A stretch of 64,000 bases of DNA from Anagrus nilaparvatae. Taxonomy: Eukaryota; Arthropoda; Insecta; Hymenoptera; Mymaridae. The stretch is from NCBI GenBank assembly GCA_022575985.1, contig JAKSXM010000142.1, forward strand, positions 186,001 through 250,000. The letters run 5' to 3'. Numbering within the stretch: the first letter of the stretch is position 1; every line of letters starts with the position of its first letter. The notes under the pieces are model-generated. The model saw nothing but the letters and a program-made list of their open reading frames with translations, was not told the DNA's origin and made no database searches. The position numbers and the translations under genes are program-made. This document shows, one piece after another, positions 34,202 through 48,000 of the stretch.

Positions 34202-36070
34202 ACTACACATTTCCAGCAACTCAAATAAATTAACACCGAATCAGCAATGGAATCAATTCAGCAAGAGAAAACGAGACAGAGCTTTTATGTTGAAGCAAAT
34301 AATATGTATATATATATATATAATTTTTTTTTATAATGTTCACAATTCCCCACCAAATTCTCTCCATATTTTGAAACGTATCTTTCATCCTTTATTATAT
34401 CCGCTACAAAATTTCCTGTTTATTAGTTTTTGTTGAAACTGCGCCGTTACTGCTGCGCCCGATACCTTGAACAAGCATCAGAGAGACGTCAGAAGAACCA
34501 TCATTCAGCAACGTGCAAAAATATATACAATATATATTGAAAACAATAGTCGAGAACAGTATGCTGGACTAAGAACCTGATTTTCTCGCTGTTTGAAATT
34601 TTCTATTTCTCTCATATACAATTTCAAAGTGATTTTTCTTTTTCTGCGCTGTATAGTTAAGGCGCATAACACCAGGTGGCCCAATATTAAGGAACGGTGA
34701 ATCCGTGATTCTCTCTCTCCTGAGGCCGGCAGTTGCTTGGCTCAATCGGGCGAACACATTGTGTACATAATACAAATTGTTTTTTTTACATATACATATG
34801 TCATAAAAAATCAGCTGCGCGTACAAAAGATATATATATATATATGTGTGTGTTTATATATGAAATGAAATACAGATTATGCAAAGGTCACGTGTTGAAT
34901 TTGCACCCTTGATAAATATTTACTAAGACTGTAAATAGATAATAAAATTAAAGGTTTTCGTGTCTGAATGGTAAAAAAATTTTTATACAATAAATAAACT
35001 ATACACTGGAAACTTTAGAAACTTTATACCGATGATTGGACCGATTTCTTTCAAGTTTTATAATTTATTAAAAGTGGATGCCCGTAAATTAAATACGGGC
35101 TTTTTATTTTCATTACTTTTGACTCAACTGAGTCTAAGGATAATTAATTCAAGTAAGTTAAATTAAACAAAATTTTATATCATACGTTAAATTATACAAA
35201 TATTTAATTAACCATTCATAAAAATTTTTGAATAAATAACTTAAAATTTTATCAAATGTAAACAATAATTTAATTAGAATACAAATAGAAAAAACGCGAT
35301 ATTAAAACAGGTAGAAATTTTTATACATGTACAAGTATTTTATTTATCCACTTTGTAATTTGAAAGTATAGTAATGTTTTTCAAGCTTTCTTTAGGTTGA
35401 ATAAACGAGCTATAAGCGCAAAAATGAGGTTACTGATTTTCTAAATTAACAAATATAACTGCACTTTTATAGATATTTTTAATTAATTAAACGAAAATTC
35501 ATGAATTAAATTTTGAAATTTTTAATTTTTTTTTTTTTTCTTTATATTATGGCGGTTTTTTTTTTAAATTTTATTAAATTTTGTCTAATTAGGATTAATA
35601 TTTAATTATTAATTTAAGCACGCGAATTTAAAAAATAAATTAAAAAGCTCCCTCTGTTGGATATCTATCGATCGATATAAAATGTTTTTAAATGTGCACA
35701 TAATTTAAAAAATTTCGCAAAATACTATAAAAATTGGTCAATAGAATTTCAAATATTATTGCAATAAAATCCTTAGAAAAAATGAATGCAATAAATTTAA
35801 AATTCTTTATTATTCAAAATAAAATAATAATAACAATTAATTAATTAAAAATAATGTCATTGTTAAAATGTTAATTTTAAATGTAAATAAAAGGTTTGTT
35901 TATATATTTAAAATAATGGAAAATTTAAATTTTTCCCGCCATTAAAGAAAATTTAAAATGCGTAAATCTTGTTCAAGTTAAATAAAAAACAATAGTTTAA
36001 TTATTTAATATTTTTATTTAATTTATTTAATTAAAAAAACAATTATAATAGCAAAAATTTTCCATTTTAG
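34202..36070. promoter_or_regulatory. upstream region of the zinc-finger gene
   Basis: No coding sequence. A GC-richer patch at 34440-34760 (CTGCGCCGTTACTGCTGCGC, CCTGAGGCCGGCAGTTGC) amid TA runs could be a promoter or 5' UTR exon of the zinc-finger gene, whose first coding exon starts at an acceptor (TCCATTTTAG) at 36070. TSS unknown. Confidence 0.35.
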
Positions 36071-39000
36071 GCTGGAAATGAGCAGCTTATTAGAAGAAGA
36101 TAAAAAAGAATTCGAATTGCCATGTGATAATCAGGATACTGTTAAAAAAGATATTCAATTGGATTATCAAGGTTTGTCAAAAAATATTTAGTTGAATTAA
36201 TTTAAACAATAATTTTATTTTTTTTTTTTTATTTGAATTATTAAATATGAATGAAAAAAATGTTTAATTATTTAAAATTTTATTTTATCAAGTGTAAAAT
36301 TTTAATATTTGACTTTAAAATGAAATATTAATTTACTCTTTTGTGTTAATATCATCTTTTCTTTAGCATTATCTTTTTTTTAAGTAAATAATTTAACTTG
36401 ATGACTAAAAAAAATAATAATTTAGCACTATAGACTGATAGCTTACAATGTTATCTTTATACACTATAAATACGCTGTATGTACCTATTATGATTTAAAT
36501 GATATGATATGATACACACTGTAAAACCAGCACCATCAATGACTTAGAAGAAATTATTCAATTTACAAAAAATAAAAAAATAATGTTTTTGTTAACATGA
36601 AACATGTTTATAAGGAGGGGCACCCTGGGAATTCGAAAATCAAGGAGGGGGGGGGGGGTCAAATGGGACCCTAGAATGTACATTATGTTCATTTTTAGGT
36701 TTAGGGACTTAGAATAATATTAGTTTAGGGAATCCAAATAATTTGGATAGGCTTAGGGACTTAGAATGATTAAGATTTAGAGAATGCAAATAATTTGGCT
36801 GTGGGGCTTAGAATAATTTTAATTTAGAGACTTAAAATTAAACGGCTTAGAAATTAGAATAATTTAGGTTTAGGAAATCCAAATAGTTTGAGGCCAGGGA
36901 ATCCAAATAATTTGGATAGGCTTAGGTACTTAGAATAATTAAGTTTTAGGGAATGCAAATAATTTGGGACTTAGAATATTCTTGATTTAGGGACTTAGAA
37001 TAACACGGCTTATGAAATCAGAATAATTTGGGTTTAGAATCTTAACATCTAATAAAGGTTTTAATTACAAATTAAGATTTATGCATTATACCCAGCACTC
37101 AGCTATAGTAAGTAAACATGTTCCATGCGCATTTTTAGGTTGTGTAAACAGAAACAGGCTTGAACCTACGCTTGAACCGCTAAAGTCGATTATAGTAGGA
37201 ACAGAACTGAAAACATTTATGCTAGAATCTAGATTCAGGGTTCTGAAAATCTGAATCTCAGCTAGGATAAACATTTTCAGTTCTGTTCCTTCTAAAACCA
37301 ACTTGTTTGTAGAGAAACCGGTTTATAAGTATTTTTTCTTATTATTTTTATTTATTTACATTTATTTTAATGTTTACTTATCCAGCTTGTGTATTTTTAT
37401 TAACTTCTAAGAATTTTATTTATATTTAATTAAAATGATCAGGCGGTGTTTTTCCTATTAATTATTAGCGAGATTATTAGTGTAGTAGTTTTTTAAATTT
37501 ATTTTGTATTAGCCCTAAATCAAGTATAATTTGCAAATCGATTGCGCACGCATAATAGCATATATACATACTATTATTATTCTGTGTCTCTGTCTCAAGT
37601 TTCCTTATATAGTAACTGGAAGTGGTTTTTGACACTTGTGAGAAAAAAATTAGTCCACGCGCCCCCTACAATAGCTCTAGTTTTAACTCTATGTATAATA
37701 TTATTTACGATTATTTTTAAGTAACCATTATTTTTAATTTTAGGATTTTTAATTTTTTAGGTTACTTATCTAAATACGTTTGATTATTATTTTAAATGAT
37801 TATTTTTTGAAGATAATAATGGGAATCCAAGATATAAGACCTATTTGCATTTTTCGCTGCAATTTAAAAATTGGTCATTTTTACTTAAAATGGGCATTTG
37901 ATTTATTGATTATCACAATGGGAGAGATTGTGATACAAAATTACAGTTTATGGGTCTTAAAAGGTAACACTTATACGAAAAAAATGAAACTAACCAAAAA
38001 AGTTTTGATTGATTAACAAGAGGGAAGTGTTATTAACAAGAATTTTTTATTTTAGAAGCGCTAAAGTTACGTTGGACCGTATAATTCTAGTCCCAGGGGG
38101 TCAATTGAAATAAACGAAGGGTGCGGGCGGTTTCAGTCAAGGATTTACATAATGAATTCATTTCTTACTATATATAGGTATTAATTTTACGTCCAAAATA
38201 TGGTAGCCTTCCCTTGTTACTCAAAATAAGTTAGCATTTTTAGACGTTGAGAAAGTATCTATTTGAAAGATAAAACAACAGCAAATTATGATTGATCACT
38301 AATAAAATGTATGTGTAAGTACAATGAATCATAAAATTGATAACCCTTTAACAACCGAGTATCAAACTGAACAGCATTAATTATTGTTAATAAGAGTCTA
38401 TAAGATTTACACTGGTCAACAAATTAGCACGAGTTCAATAAAAATTTCCCAAATAAGAAAAAAAATATAAGTTATTAAAAATCGTCGAAATTGGTGGAAG
38501 CTTTATTAATCAACTTGTCCCAATTTCTCCTTCATATTTATAGGAGCTAACGTATTTACAATTAAATATTTAAACAAGATAAAATAATGAATTAATATCA
38601 AATATTAACGGAAATATTAATATTCTTAATTTTACGTTAAATAAATAAATTTCATAATTTAAAATTTTTTATCATAATTCTCGATTATTCTTAAAAAAAA
38701 GATAAAAATTTTTTCTGGTCACTTTGAAAAATTTTTTAAATACATAATTTTTTAAAGACTTCACCAGAAACTACGTATTTGCTAAATATTTACTGAAATT
38801 ATTAAACAAGTTAATATTGATAAGGGTTGAATACACATGAGTTACACTTACACCTATCACTTTTGACTTATCAATAATCATCAAAGTTAATTAAACAAAA
38901 ATTAAGCAAAATAATTACTTTATATATTTTTATATTGAAATTCATTGAAGTAAATACATTTTTAGAGGAAACTTTAAGATTAATCAGTCAGACTTGATAA

Positions 39001-42000
39001 AATTTTTATCAATAATAACGTAAATTTTGGCAACCTTATCATTTTAAGTTTCTTAACTCCTTAATGATTATTAAAATAAAATTGATAATTATAAAATACT
39101 AATTAAAAAGCAAATACAATATTTATATAATATTTTAATTTACTAAAATTAAATGATAAAAAATGTTTTTTCAATTTTTCATTAGAAACTTATCAGTATT
39201 TATAGGCTTATAATAATATAAGAATTATCAAGCAAAATTTCAGATGTTTCGTAATGTTATTATCAAAGGAAGTTAATTCATCCAAAAGCCTTTTAAGAAA
39301 TTCATAAATTTTTATTAAAAAAATATACATGATTCTCGTAAGAAACTGCGACTTAAAAAAATGCAATAAAATTATTTAAATTTTTCGTTGTTCTTAAAAA
39401 AAGAACATTAAAAATTTTTTCTTTTGTGATAATCAATAGAGTTAAAATTTGTAGGTACTCTAGGCCCTAAAAACTGAGATATTAGATAAAAATCTATAAA
39501 TTAACGTCTTAGAAATAACTTTTGGCTCATTTTTCCCCTGTTTTTACCCCAGCATAAATTTATCAATAATTTTAGAGATTATATCTCAAACTTTCTTTTT
39601 TAAATTTAACTTCCCTGTGAAAATTTTTGATTTTATAGAAACTCATAAATTTTAGAAATAAAAGCTTCAAATTTAGCAAATAACGAAGTTTTAAAACTGT
39701 TAATACCCGCTTATTTCAATTTTTTTCATTAACTTTCCATTTATGCTTTCATTTGAAAACTGGCATAAAGTCGAGCTGCAAAACTAAAGTTACAGACTAA
39801 TGGATTAAAGCAGAAAGCGGAAATAATAGATAATCCTGAAAATTAATATCTCAGGATTCTTAAATCCGTTGATTAAATTTTTTTAGAGCTTTTTTTCTTT
39901 TTATGTTGTAAGCTGGTCGAGCTGATTTTCAAAAAGTAAAATTTTTAAAGCTCAGTTTTTCGAAACTTTTTAATTATTTCAACTTTCTTCGTCATCCAAG
40001 ATTTCAATGAATTAACTAGTGAATGATTCTTTGGAACCTGAAAATTTTAAGAGGTCAGTTTCTTGAAAATCTAGTTGCAGCCCTTCTTTAAATCCATTCA
40101 AATACCTAATCCAAAATTATTTCCACCTTTATTCCATCAAATCTTTTATAGTTTCTCTGATGATTGAAATTTCTGTTTTATCTCAACTTAACAACTTTCT
40201 TAAATAAGTTAAAAGCAAATGCAGATAACAAAGAATAATATCAATAACTTTTAGCATTATATTTTATCTTGATTGAAGTTTTGCAACTTTGTTCGAAGTG
40301 ATCGAAAGATTACATTTATAATTCTATTCATCCAAATACTAAAGCTTTTTTGACAGATATGAAGTTTTGCAGAACCAAAGTGCATTACCCAAGGGGCTGT
40401 GACTGTATTTGATAATTTGAACATTTCAGAAAAAAACTTTTTTTTTTTACACTGTTCCAACCATTGGACCTAAAAAAATAATGTCTCAATGTACAGCAAT
40501 TTAGGCTTCAATTCATAAATTGCAAGGTATCAGGACCGTGCATGTATGCCATATTTTTATGGTGTTTCCATAGTTGCAAATCAAATGATTTTCAAAAAAA
40601 AAAAGAATATTAGTTTCTTTTTTTCACCTGCTGATAATTATTGCACTAAAATAAATGTACCAGATCCAGTGGATCCAAATTATTATTTTTTTCTGATTTT
40701 ATTTAATTGCTGATTTAAAAATGATGCAGATATCCGTAAAAATTCACTTTTGGATTGCTGGGTTTTAATTGTAAATTTCAAATTCTCATAAGTTAAAAAC
40801 TCAAGCAGAATTCAAGCACTGAAACCTGACAGTGTTATTAAAAAATCTTCTAGGCTAAATTTATTTACATTTTGGTGCTTTAATTAAAAAAAAAAATTTA
40901 TCTCATTGCTTACATCATTAAATAACAATAGCAAATGCAAATTCAGATAACTTTCGAGATAATCTTAAATTAGTTCTATTTTCTTCTCGATTTCTCCAGT
41001 ATATAAATTAATTCGAAAAAGTTTGCAGCAATCGAGTAATTCCAACACCCTAGAATTGGCACGAAAAAGAATTCAGACATCAATAAAAACTGTGCATTAT
41101 GCAAACGTTCATGTAAACATAAAAATAATGTTTTTGCAACCAAGTGCTATACTAAAAATTTGTAAAATCATTTACACTCAAGTACAGCTCACAGTAATAC
41201 CAAAATGAAATTTTTTTTAGTTTTTTTTAGTTCTTTTAAATAGAAAAAGTTTCTCTTCCACTTCCAAATAATTTATTTTTAAATGTTTGCAACGTAATTT
41301 AGTTTTAACTTGTAAATTTAAATCAAATAACTCTGAACAAGATCTACCTTAATGCTTCACGTTCTCTTTTCATGGTTAATTTGAATTTCAATCTATGTTG
41401 CAATGTATACCTTACTGGTGTACAAAACAGCCGAGTCAATTAATCATTCGTCTGTGGTACTTCATAGCTCATATCATCCGATCGCTATATTTTTTTGCAA
41501 ATAAAACTTTTCTTTTAATATTAATTTTGATTAATTTCAAACTTTGTTAAAAAAATCGGATTTTTTGTTTTTGCAGATTTTCTATAATTATCATTTTAAT
41601 CTTCCTTCCCACTTAGAAATTCAAATGCGATGCATGAGATTAAAAGTCTCATCTTTTTTCCAAGTACACAAAGTAAATTTATAATATCCTCGAATAACTG
41701 CATTTTGTACAACCCACTGCTATTTTTCATCAAATTTTCACTATTTATTTTTATCTTAAATGCTTTATTTTATAGTTTTTCTTTCCACTCGATATTATTT
41801 TCTTTTTACAAATTTTTTACGCTTCATTATAACCCTTCTAATATTCTCACCTAATCATTTATTTTAAAATATACTGTTTTTATTATACTTTTATTCCTAT
41901 AACAACCATTTGTTAATTAATTCTCTTCTTCTAGAAATATTTTTAATTTAACATTCATGTTAATTTTTAGCTTTGTATTTTGAAGTTTTCCTATACATTA

Positions 42001-45000
42001 AGCGTGCATTCACTGATTTCAGTCTCTGAAATATATAAATAGAGTCTAAGACGAAAATAAAACAGTTTAAGTTTTTGATCTAATTTCAAAAAGCTTATAT
42101 TTTTTATAGTCGTTTTGTGTAATTTTGTGAAATCCTTTTTGGCTGATTTTTATAGATTTATAATTTTACTATTAAGTAATTGAACTTTAAGGTATTTTAG
42201 CTGTTAAAATATTTATATTTGTGTATATCGAGTTACTTACATAAATAAATATTGCTTTAATAGTGATTTTAAGTAAAAAGCCAGACGTTTGCCAGATGGA
42301 ATCGACCGAAAGCTTTCATTTTTGGCTTGATTTTTGGCACAGGTTTTATAATATTTTTTAGAATTTCAATAATTTAAATCCAGAACCAACTTTTACATTT
42401 ATTTTTTATCCGCATGTTTTTTTAATAAAAAAATTCCAATACATACAGAAATTTACTCTCGTCATTAAACAATATTGTTAAATTCATAAAATCAGTGAAA
42501 TAAAAGTAATCGCTACTTTATGGCGCCACAGAGGAAACTGTCTGAAAATGTTATTTGGATATCCCAAACAAATTTTAGGGTAAAATTTATAGTATAAATA
42601 TAAAAATTGTTATCATTTATCCAAGAATGCACAATTAGGATATCAATTTTCTAAATATCTAATCGATCTAAAATGAATTAAAGCTCAAATCCCATTTTTC
42701 TTGAAATATTCTGCTTATGAAAACAAAGTATTATGCTAATGGTTTCTATTATGAATTATGAAAAATTTCAAGTAATTTATCAATATCTAAATAATTAATT
42801 AAAAATTAAAACACTGCATGAGTCAAAAAATGCGTCCGAGCTTCAGAATCCTTCAAAATTGAACTAATTTTCGAGCTAATTTAATGAATTTTTAACAAAA
42901 AATTCTCTGACTAAAATGCAATTTTCAGTGCAGAAATCTTTCGAATGTCAATGATCTTTTAAAATATCTATTTAAATTTTAATATTTTATTAAAATTAGA
43001 GCTGAAAACTTTTGAGTCAAAAGTTTTGTAATTCAACTTAAAGTTTCTCAAATTAAAATTGGTTATCCAGAGTACAGCTCTGTAACTTTAAAGTTACTCT
43101 AATATTAAATAGTGAAGACGCCAGCAATGTTAAATTTTATCTGCATGGAAATGGATCCACCTTATAGTGAAACGTATGTATTTTTCGTCACCAAAAACGA
43201 TTTTAAGAGTTTCATCCATTTTCCGATGGTAAGTTTTTGGTAATGAACGTTATATCATGAAAAATTGATAAAAGATTTGCAAAAATAGGTACCAAAAATA
43301 GGCTTAATCAGCAGTTGTTTTTAAAAATTTGCCTATCTTGCAAATTTTTTGTCATTTTTTCATGATATAGCGTTCATTACCGAAAACTGGCCATCGAAAA
43401 ATGAATGACAAAATTGTTTTTAGCAACCAAAAATACATTCTTTTCACTGAGGTGGATCCATTTCCATACAGATAAAATTTTTGGATGCATTAACATTGCT
43501 GACGCCTTGACTAAAAAGCTTCTTGAAAATCATTAATATAATATACAATACTCTAAGCTATCATTCCTCTAAAAAATTACTCAATTACATTTAATAAAAA
43601 AATATTTTTCTGGCCTTAAAAATAATTTTCTGCCAACAAAAAATTATTATAATATACCAAAAACTGATGTATTGTTGAACACAGCAGTACAACCTACTTC
43701 TATCAATTATAATCTACTCTACAAAGACTATGATTGATGATTATTTCTCGTTTTATGTTCACTGCAAAGTTTTACTATTTCAGTATCTCTGATATACAGT
43801 GGAGTCGCGATTATCCGACACTCTTTTATCAGACAATCCAATTATCCAACAGCCATGTGTTTCCCCTACCAAAATTTATTTTTTTCGATTTGAAATTTTT
43901 AAAACGTGATTGAATTTTATTTTTTTATACAATTTTTTATAATCAGATACTTGGGAAAGTAATTTCATTTAAATTTTGTACCGGAAATCATAAAAGTGAT
44001 ACATTCAATAACTTTATGATGTTGTTGTATAAAAAAAAAAATATTTAGAAGAAATTCCTAGTAAAATTTTTTTAAATTATTTTTATAGTATCACATATTT
44101 TTTTTCAGTAAACCTTGACCCTTTATTAGTATTATTTAGAATAAAAATAACATCTATACTAATAGTAGACATAATAAATACCACTTTTTTTTATATTACT
44201 CGAGTGTTTCACAGAAAAAATATTATTTTTTAATTGCTTTTTTTATAATATAGAATATTTTACAATTTAGGGAGGCCAGCAATATGTTTTTAATAAATTT
44301 TATCCAGAAGTCTTTTAACTCGGCATAAGTAAAGTCATAAAATACAATTCTGTATTAAAATTTTTTATTTATTTAAGCAGTTAGTTTTTACATTCAAAAG
44401 TCTTTTTATTTAAAAAGTTAAGAAAAATAAATTTAGGAAAAAACTATGTCAGAAAAAAAAGGTGATAAAAGAAAACGTGTAGTTTTAGGACTTGATGTCA
44501 AGTTAGAAATTATAAAAAGAAAGAAAAGGGGTGAATTACCATCTAATATTGCAATGCATTATGGAATCGCCCGAACTACCGTTATTGGTATTTGTCAGAA
44601 TTCTGATAAAATTGAAACCCACGTAGCCAAAATGGAATCACTTGATGGAAATATCAAAAAACGCAAAACTATGAAAAAAGCCGAAAATGATGAACTAGAT
44701 ACTGCATTATACAGGTGGTTCACGCAACAACGTCGTATAGGGGTTCCTATTTCTGGTCCTTTAATATGTGCCAAGGCAATTAAATTAAATCGCCTTATGG
44801 AAGGAGATCCTAAATTTAGTGCAAGCATTGGCTGGCTACAGAAATTTAAATTTCGCCACGGTATTCGACAACTTGATATAGTGGGTGAACAGCTAAGTGC
44901 TGATAGCTCATGCATAACAGAATATCGTGAAAAAATTTTGAAAGAAATTGAGGAACGTGGTTTAAGTCGTGACCAAGTATTCAATGCCGATAAAACTGGT

Positions 45001-48000
45001 ATTTTTTGGAAAGCTTTACCAGAAAAAACGTTGGCTTCTGGTAATGAATCTTAAATAGAATTACCTACCCACTATTCAATTGATTAAAATCTTAATAATC
45101 TTCGTGGAAAAATTATGATATTTTATTATCATGAAACTTATCCTGTTATTGTCAATACCAAAGATAAAAGTTTAATAATATTTTTGTTTTCAATTACTTA
45201 TTTTTCATATCAATTTCAACGTTTCAAAAACGTTGATTATTTAAGAATTTGAAATATTTTAAATTTTGATATTGTCGAGGATATTGTTCAAATGATAATA
45301 TTTACGTATTGATTTGTTTTATACAGTTAAATGAATGCAATTAAATTTAATCAATTTTTGGTATGATTATTTCTTAGAAAGAAAATCAATTTTTATTTAT
45401 TTTTTTTGTTGTAAATTCTAAGAATTTTAATTTAAATTTTTATAATTTGAATGATCAAAAAATTTATCAGCAAAGAAATTAGATTGTCATTCTTAATGAA
45501 TCATTAAATAAATTTTTGTTTAAATAATTTAAATTTACTGAAAAAAAAGTATTTTTTTCAATTAAATAAATATTGCGAGACGATTATTCGATCAAATAAA
45601 TGCTCTTAACAAATATACACATTTATTGATACTTCCATGACTAGAATATTTCTAATCATTTTAAATAATTTTTTTAAAAACATTTCCATACCTATTAAAT
45701 TTTAAAAACCTATCATTTGATCGCGAGTTCGAGTCCCCGCGGTGGAGAGAATTTTTTTCTTGAAATATATGTTACGCCCGAAACGTGGTAACGGCCGGTT
45801 CCGCGGAATCGGACAGTAAACCGGCCGGTTCCACGGAATGGGACATCAAACCGGCCGGTTCCGCGGAACGGGGCATCAAATTAAATAAATTAATATATTG
45901 AAAATAAGAAACATTCCTAAGAAAAAAAATTTTTGTTTAATTTCTTTTACATTTAAAATACATTTTTAAATGATACTGATTAATTATAAAATAAAAAATT
46001 TGTTTGTATTAGCAAATTTTATTCATAATTTCATTAAACCGGCTGATGACTGCCCCGTTCCGCGGAACCGGCCGTTACCTCGTTTCGGGCGTAACATATA
46101 CACTATAAAAAGTAACTTTCTTATATTAACAAAAAAATTAGAACATTTTCGAAAAATTAGTAAATTTTCAAAAAAATTTGTAAACATTCGAAAAAAATGG
46201 TACACTTACTAAATTTAGTAGATTAACAAAAAATTCGAGTATTCTCGATTTTTTTTTGTGAATTTGCAAAAAAAATTGATAATTTACAATTTTTTTTCGA
46301 AAATTTACAAAAAATAGTTGTAAATTTCCGAACAATATTTGTGAATTTGCAACTTTTTTCGTAAAATCAAAAAAAAAAATCGACAATTCTCGAATTTTTC
46401 GATACTATACTAAATTTAGTAAATTTACGATTTTTATCGAATATTTACAAAATTTTTTGAAAATTCACTAATTTTTCGAAAAAATTCTATTTTTTTTGTA
46501 AATCTAAGAAAGTTACTTTTTACAGTGTAATTTTCTTTAGCTATTAAAATCTGATTAGCTGAAATTCATTTTTTCAGAATTATTAAAAACATACAAATAT
46601 TTTTTTAAACATTATTTAAAATGCTTAGACATACATTGTGGGTACGAAAGTGTCAGTATATCTGTTAAAGCATTTATTTGATGGAATAATCCATGAACAA
46701 TCATCTTGTAGTATTTATTTAATTATAAATCGTAGAAATAATTTCCTGATTTATTTTTTTCAATATTATAATTATCAGTTGCATTATTTATTTAAGTAAG
46801 AACGAGTAAGACTTAAGTATATTTGAGCAAGATCAAGATTTTTTATGAAAGTTTAATTTAATCAAATAAATTTAAAAACATGAAAAATATTTTCTGATGA
46901 AATGTGAATGAAATAAGTGATTATCAATTAAATGATTTTTGAGTATTTTAGTTACAAGTTAGAAATTTACCTAAGGATTCTACCCCCCCCCCCCTCCCTA
47001 TTCTTCTCCACTTCTACTGGTTGGAAATGGAAAACTTTTAAGATTTAAAGTTTGCTTTGAATTTGGGATTTGGGTTCTATTTCAAAATTAAATTAAAAAC
47101 AAAAAAACAAATATCTCATAAATTATTAATTACATGTGACTAAAAATTTTATCATTGAATTTTATGATTTATTCATGAATTTCGTGACTTGAATTTTTTT
47201 TTTCCTAATAAATAGCATATTTGTCAAAAATAATAAAAAAAAAATAGCAATTAAAAATAAACACGATTTTAGTTTTAAATTTTTAGTTAATTGATTAAAA
47301 TTTAAATGCATATTTTTTAATTGGGTAAGAAATAATTTAGAATTTTTTATGAATTATATTTTAAACTTGATTTTAAACTCTTTTCATTAATATTTTATAT
47401 TTTATCACAATTTTATATTTTATGTTATTTTCATTGACAAATATTTATATTGTTATTGTTTGGTTTTCCTCATCGATTTACAGCACGATTCTTAAACTTA
47501 GTTGAGAACGTTTTAAGTCTTTAGAATGAAATTTAAGTCCAAAATTGTTTTTTAATTAAAATTTAACTTTGGTATAGGATCTAAATTTCACTTAAATAAC
47601 TGAGGTATAAAATTTGGCTGATTTTATTCTGATGAATTCTGATTCATTTGATCCCTCATTTGATTGAAATGTAATTAAAAAGGAAGCCAATTTTAGGGTT
47701 AATCAAAACTTGATGCAAATTAGATTTAGAGTAAAATTAAAATATCAGATTTTATGAAGAAATTTTCATTCAAATAAAATAAATTATAAAATAAAAATTG
47801 CCTTTTCAATCTTCATTATCAAGGCTTATTGAATATTCTTATCAGTAAAGAATATTAATCTTCTTCACTGAATCTTATCTAATCAAATAAATTATTAAAT
47901 TTTATATCTTTTTTACGTTAATTCTGAATTTGACTCTAATAAAAAGATTCTGATTCTGATAAACGTTTAAAAGATTAGAATTTAGAACGCTTATCAGTAG

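Noticed and set aside
35078..35110. GCCCGTAAATTAAATACGGGC followed by T-run, like a bacterial terminator
   Set aside because: Everything around is insect DNA with introns; a hairpin plus T-run is expected by chance in AT-rich sequence.
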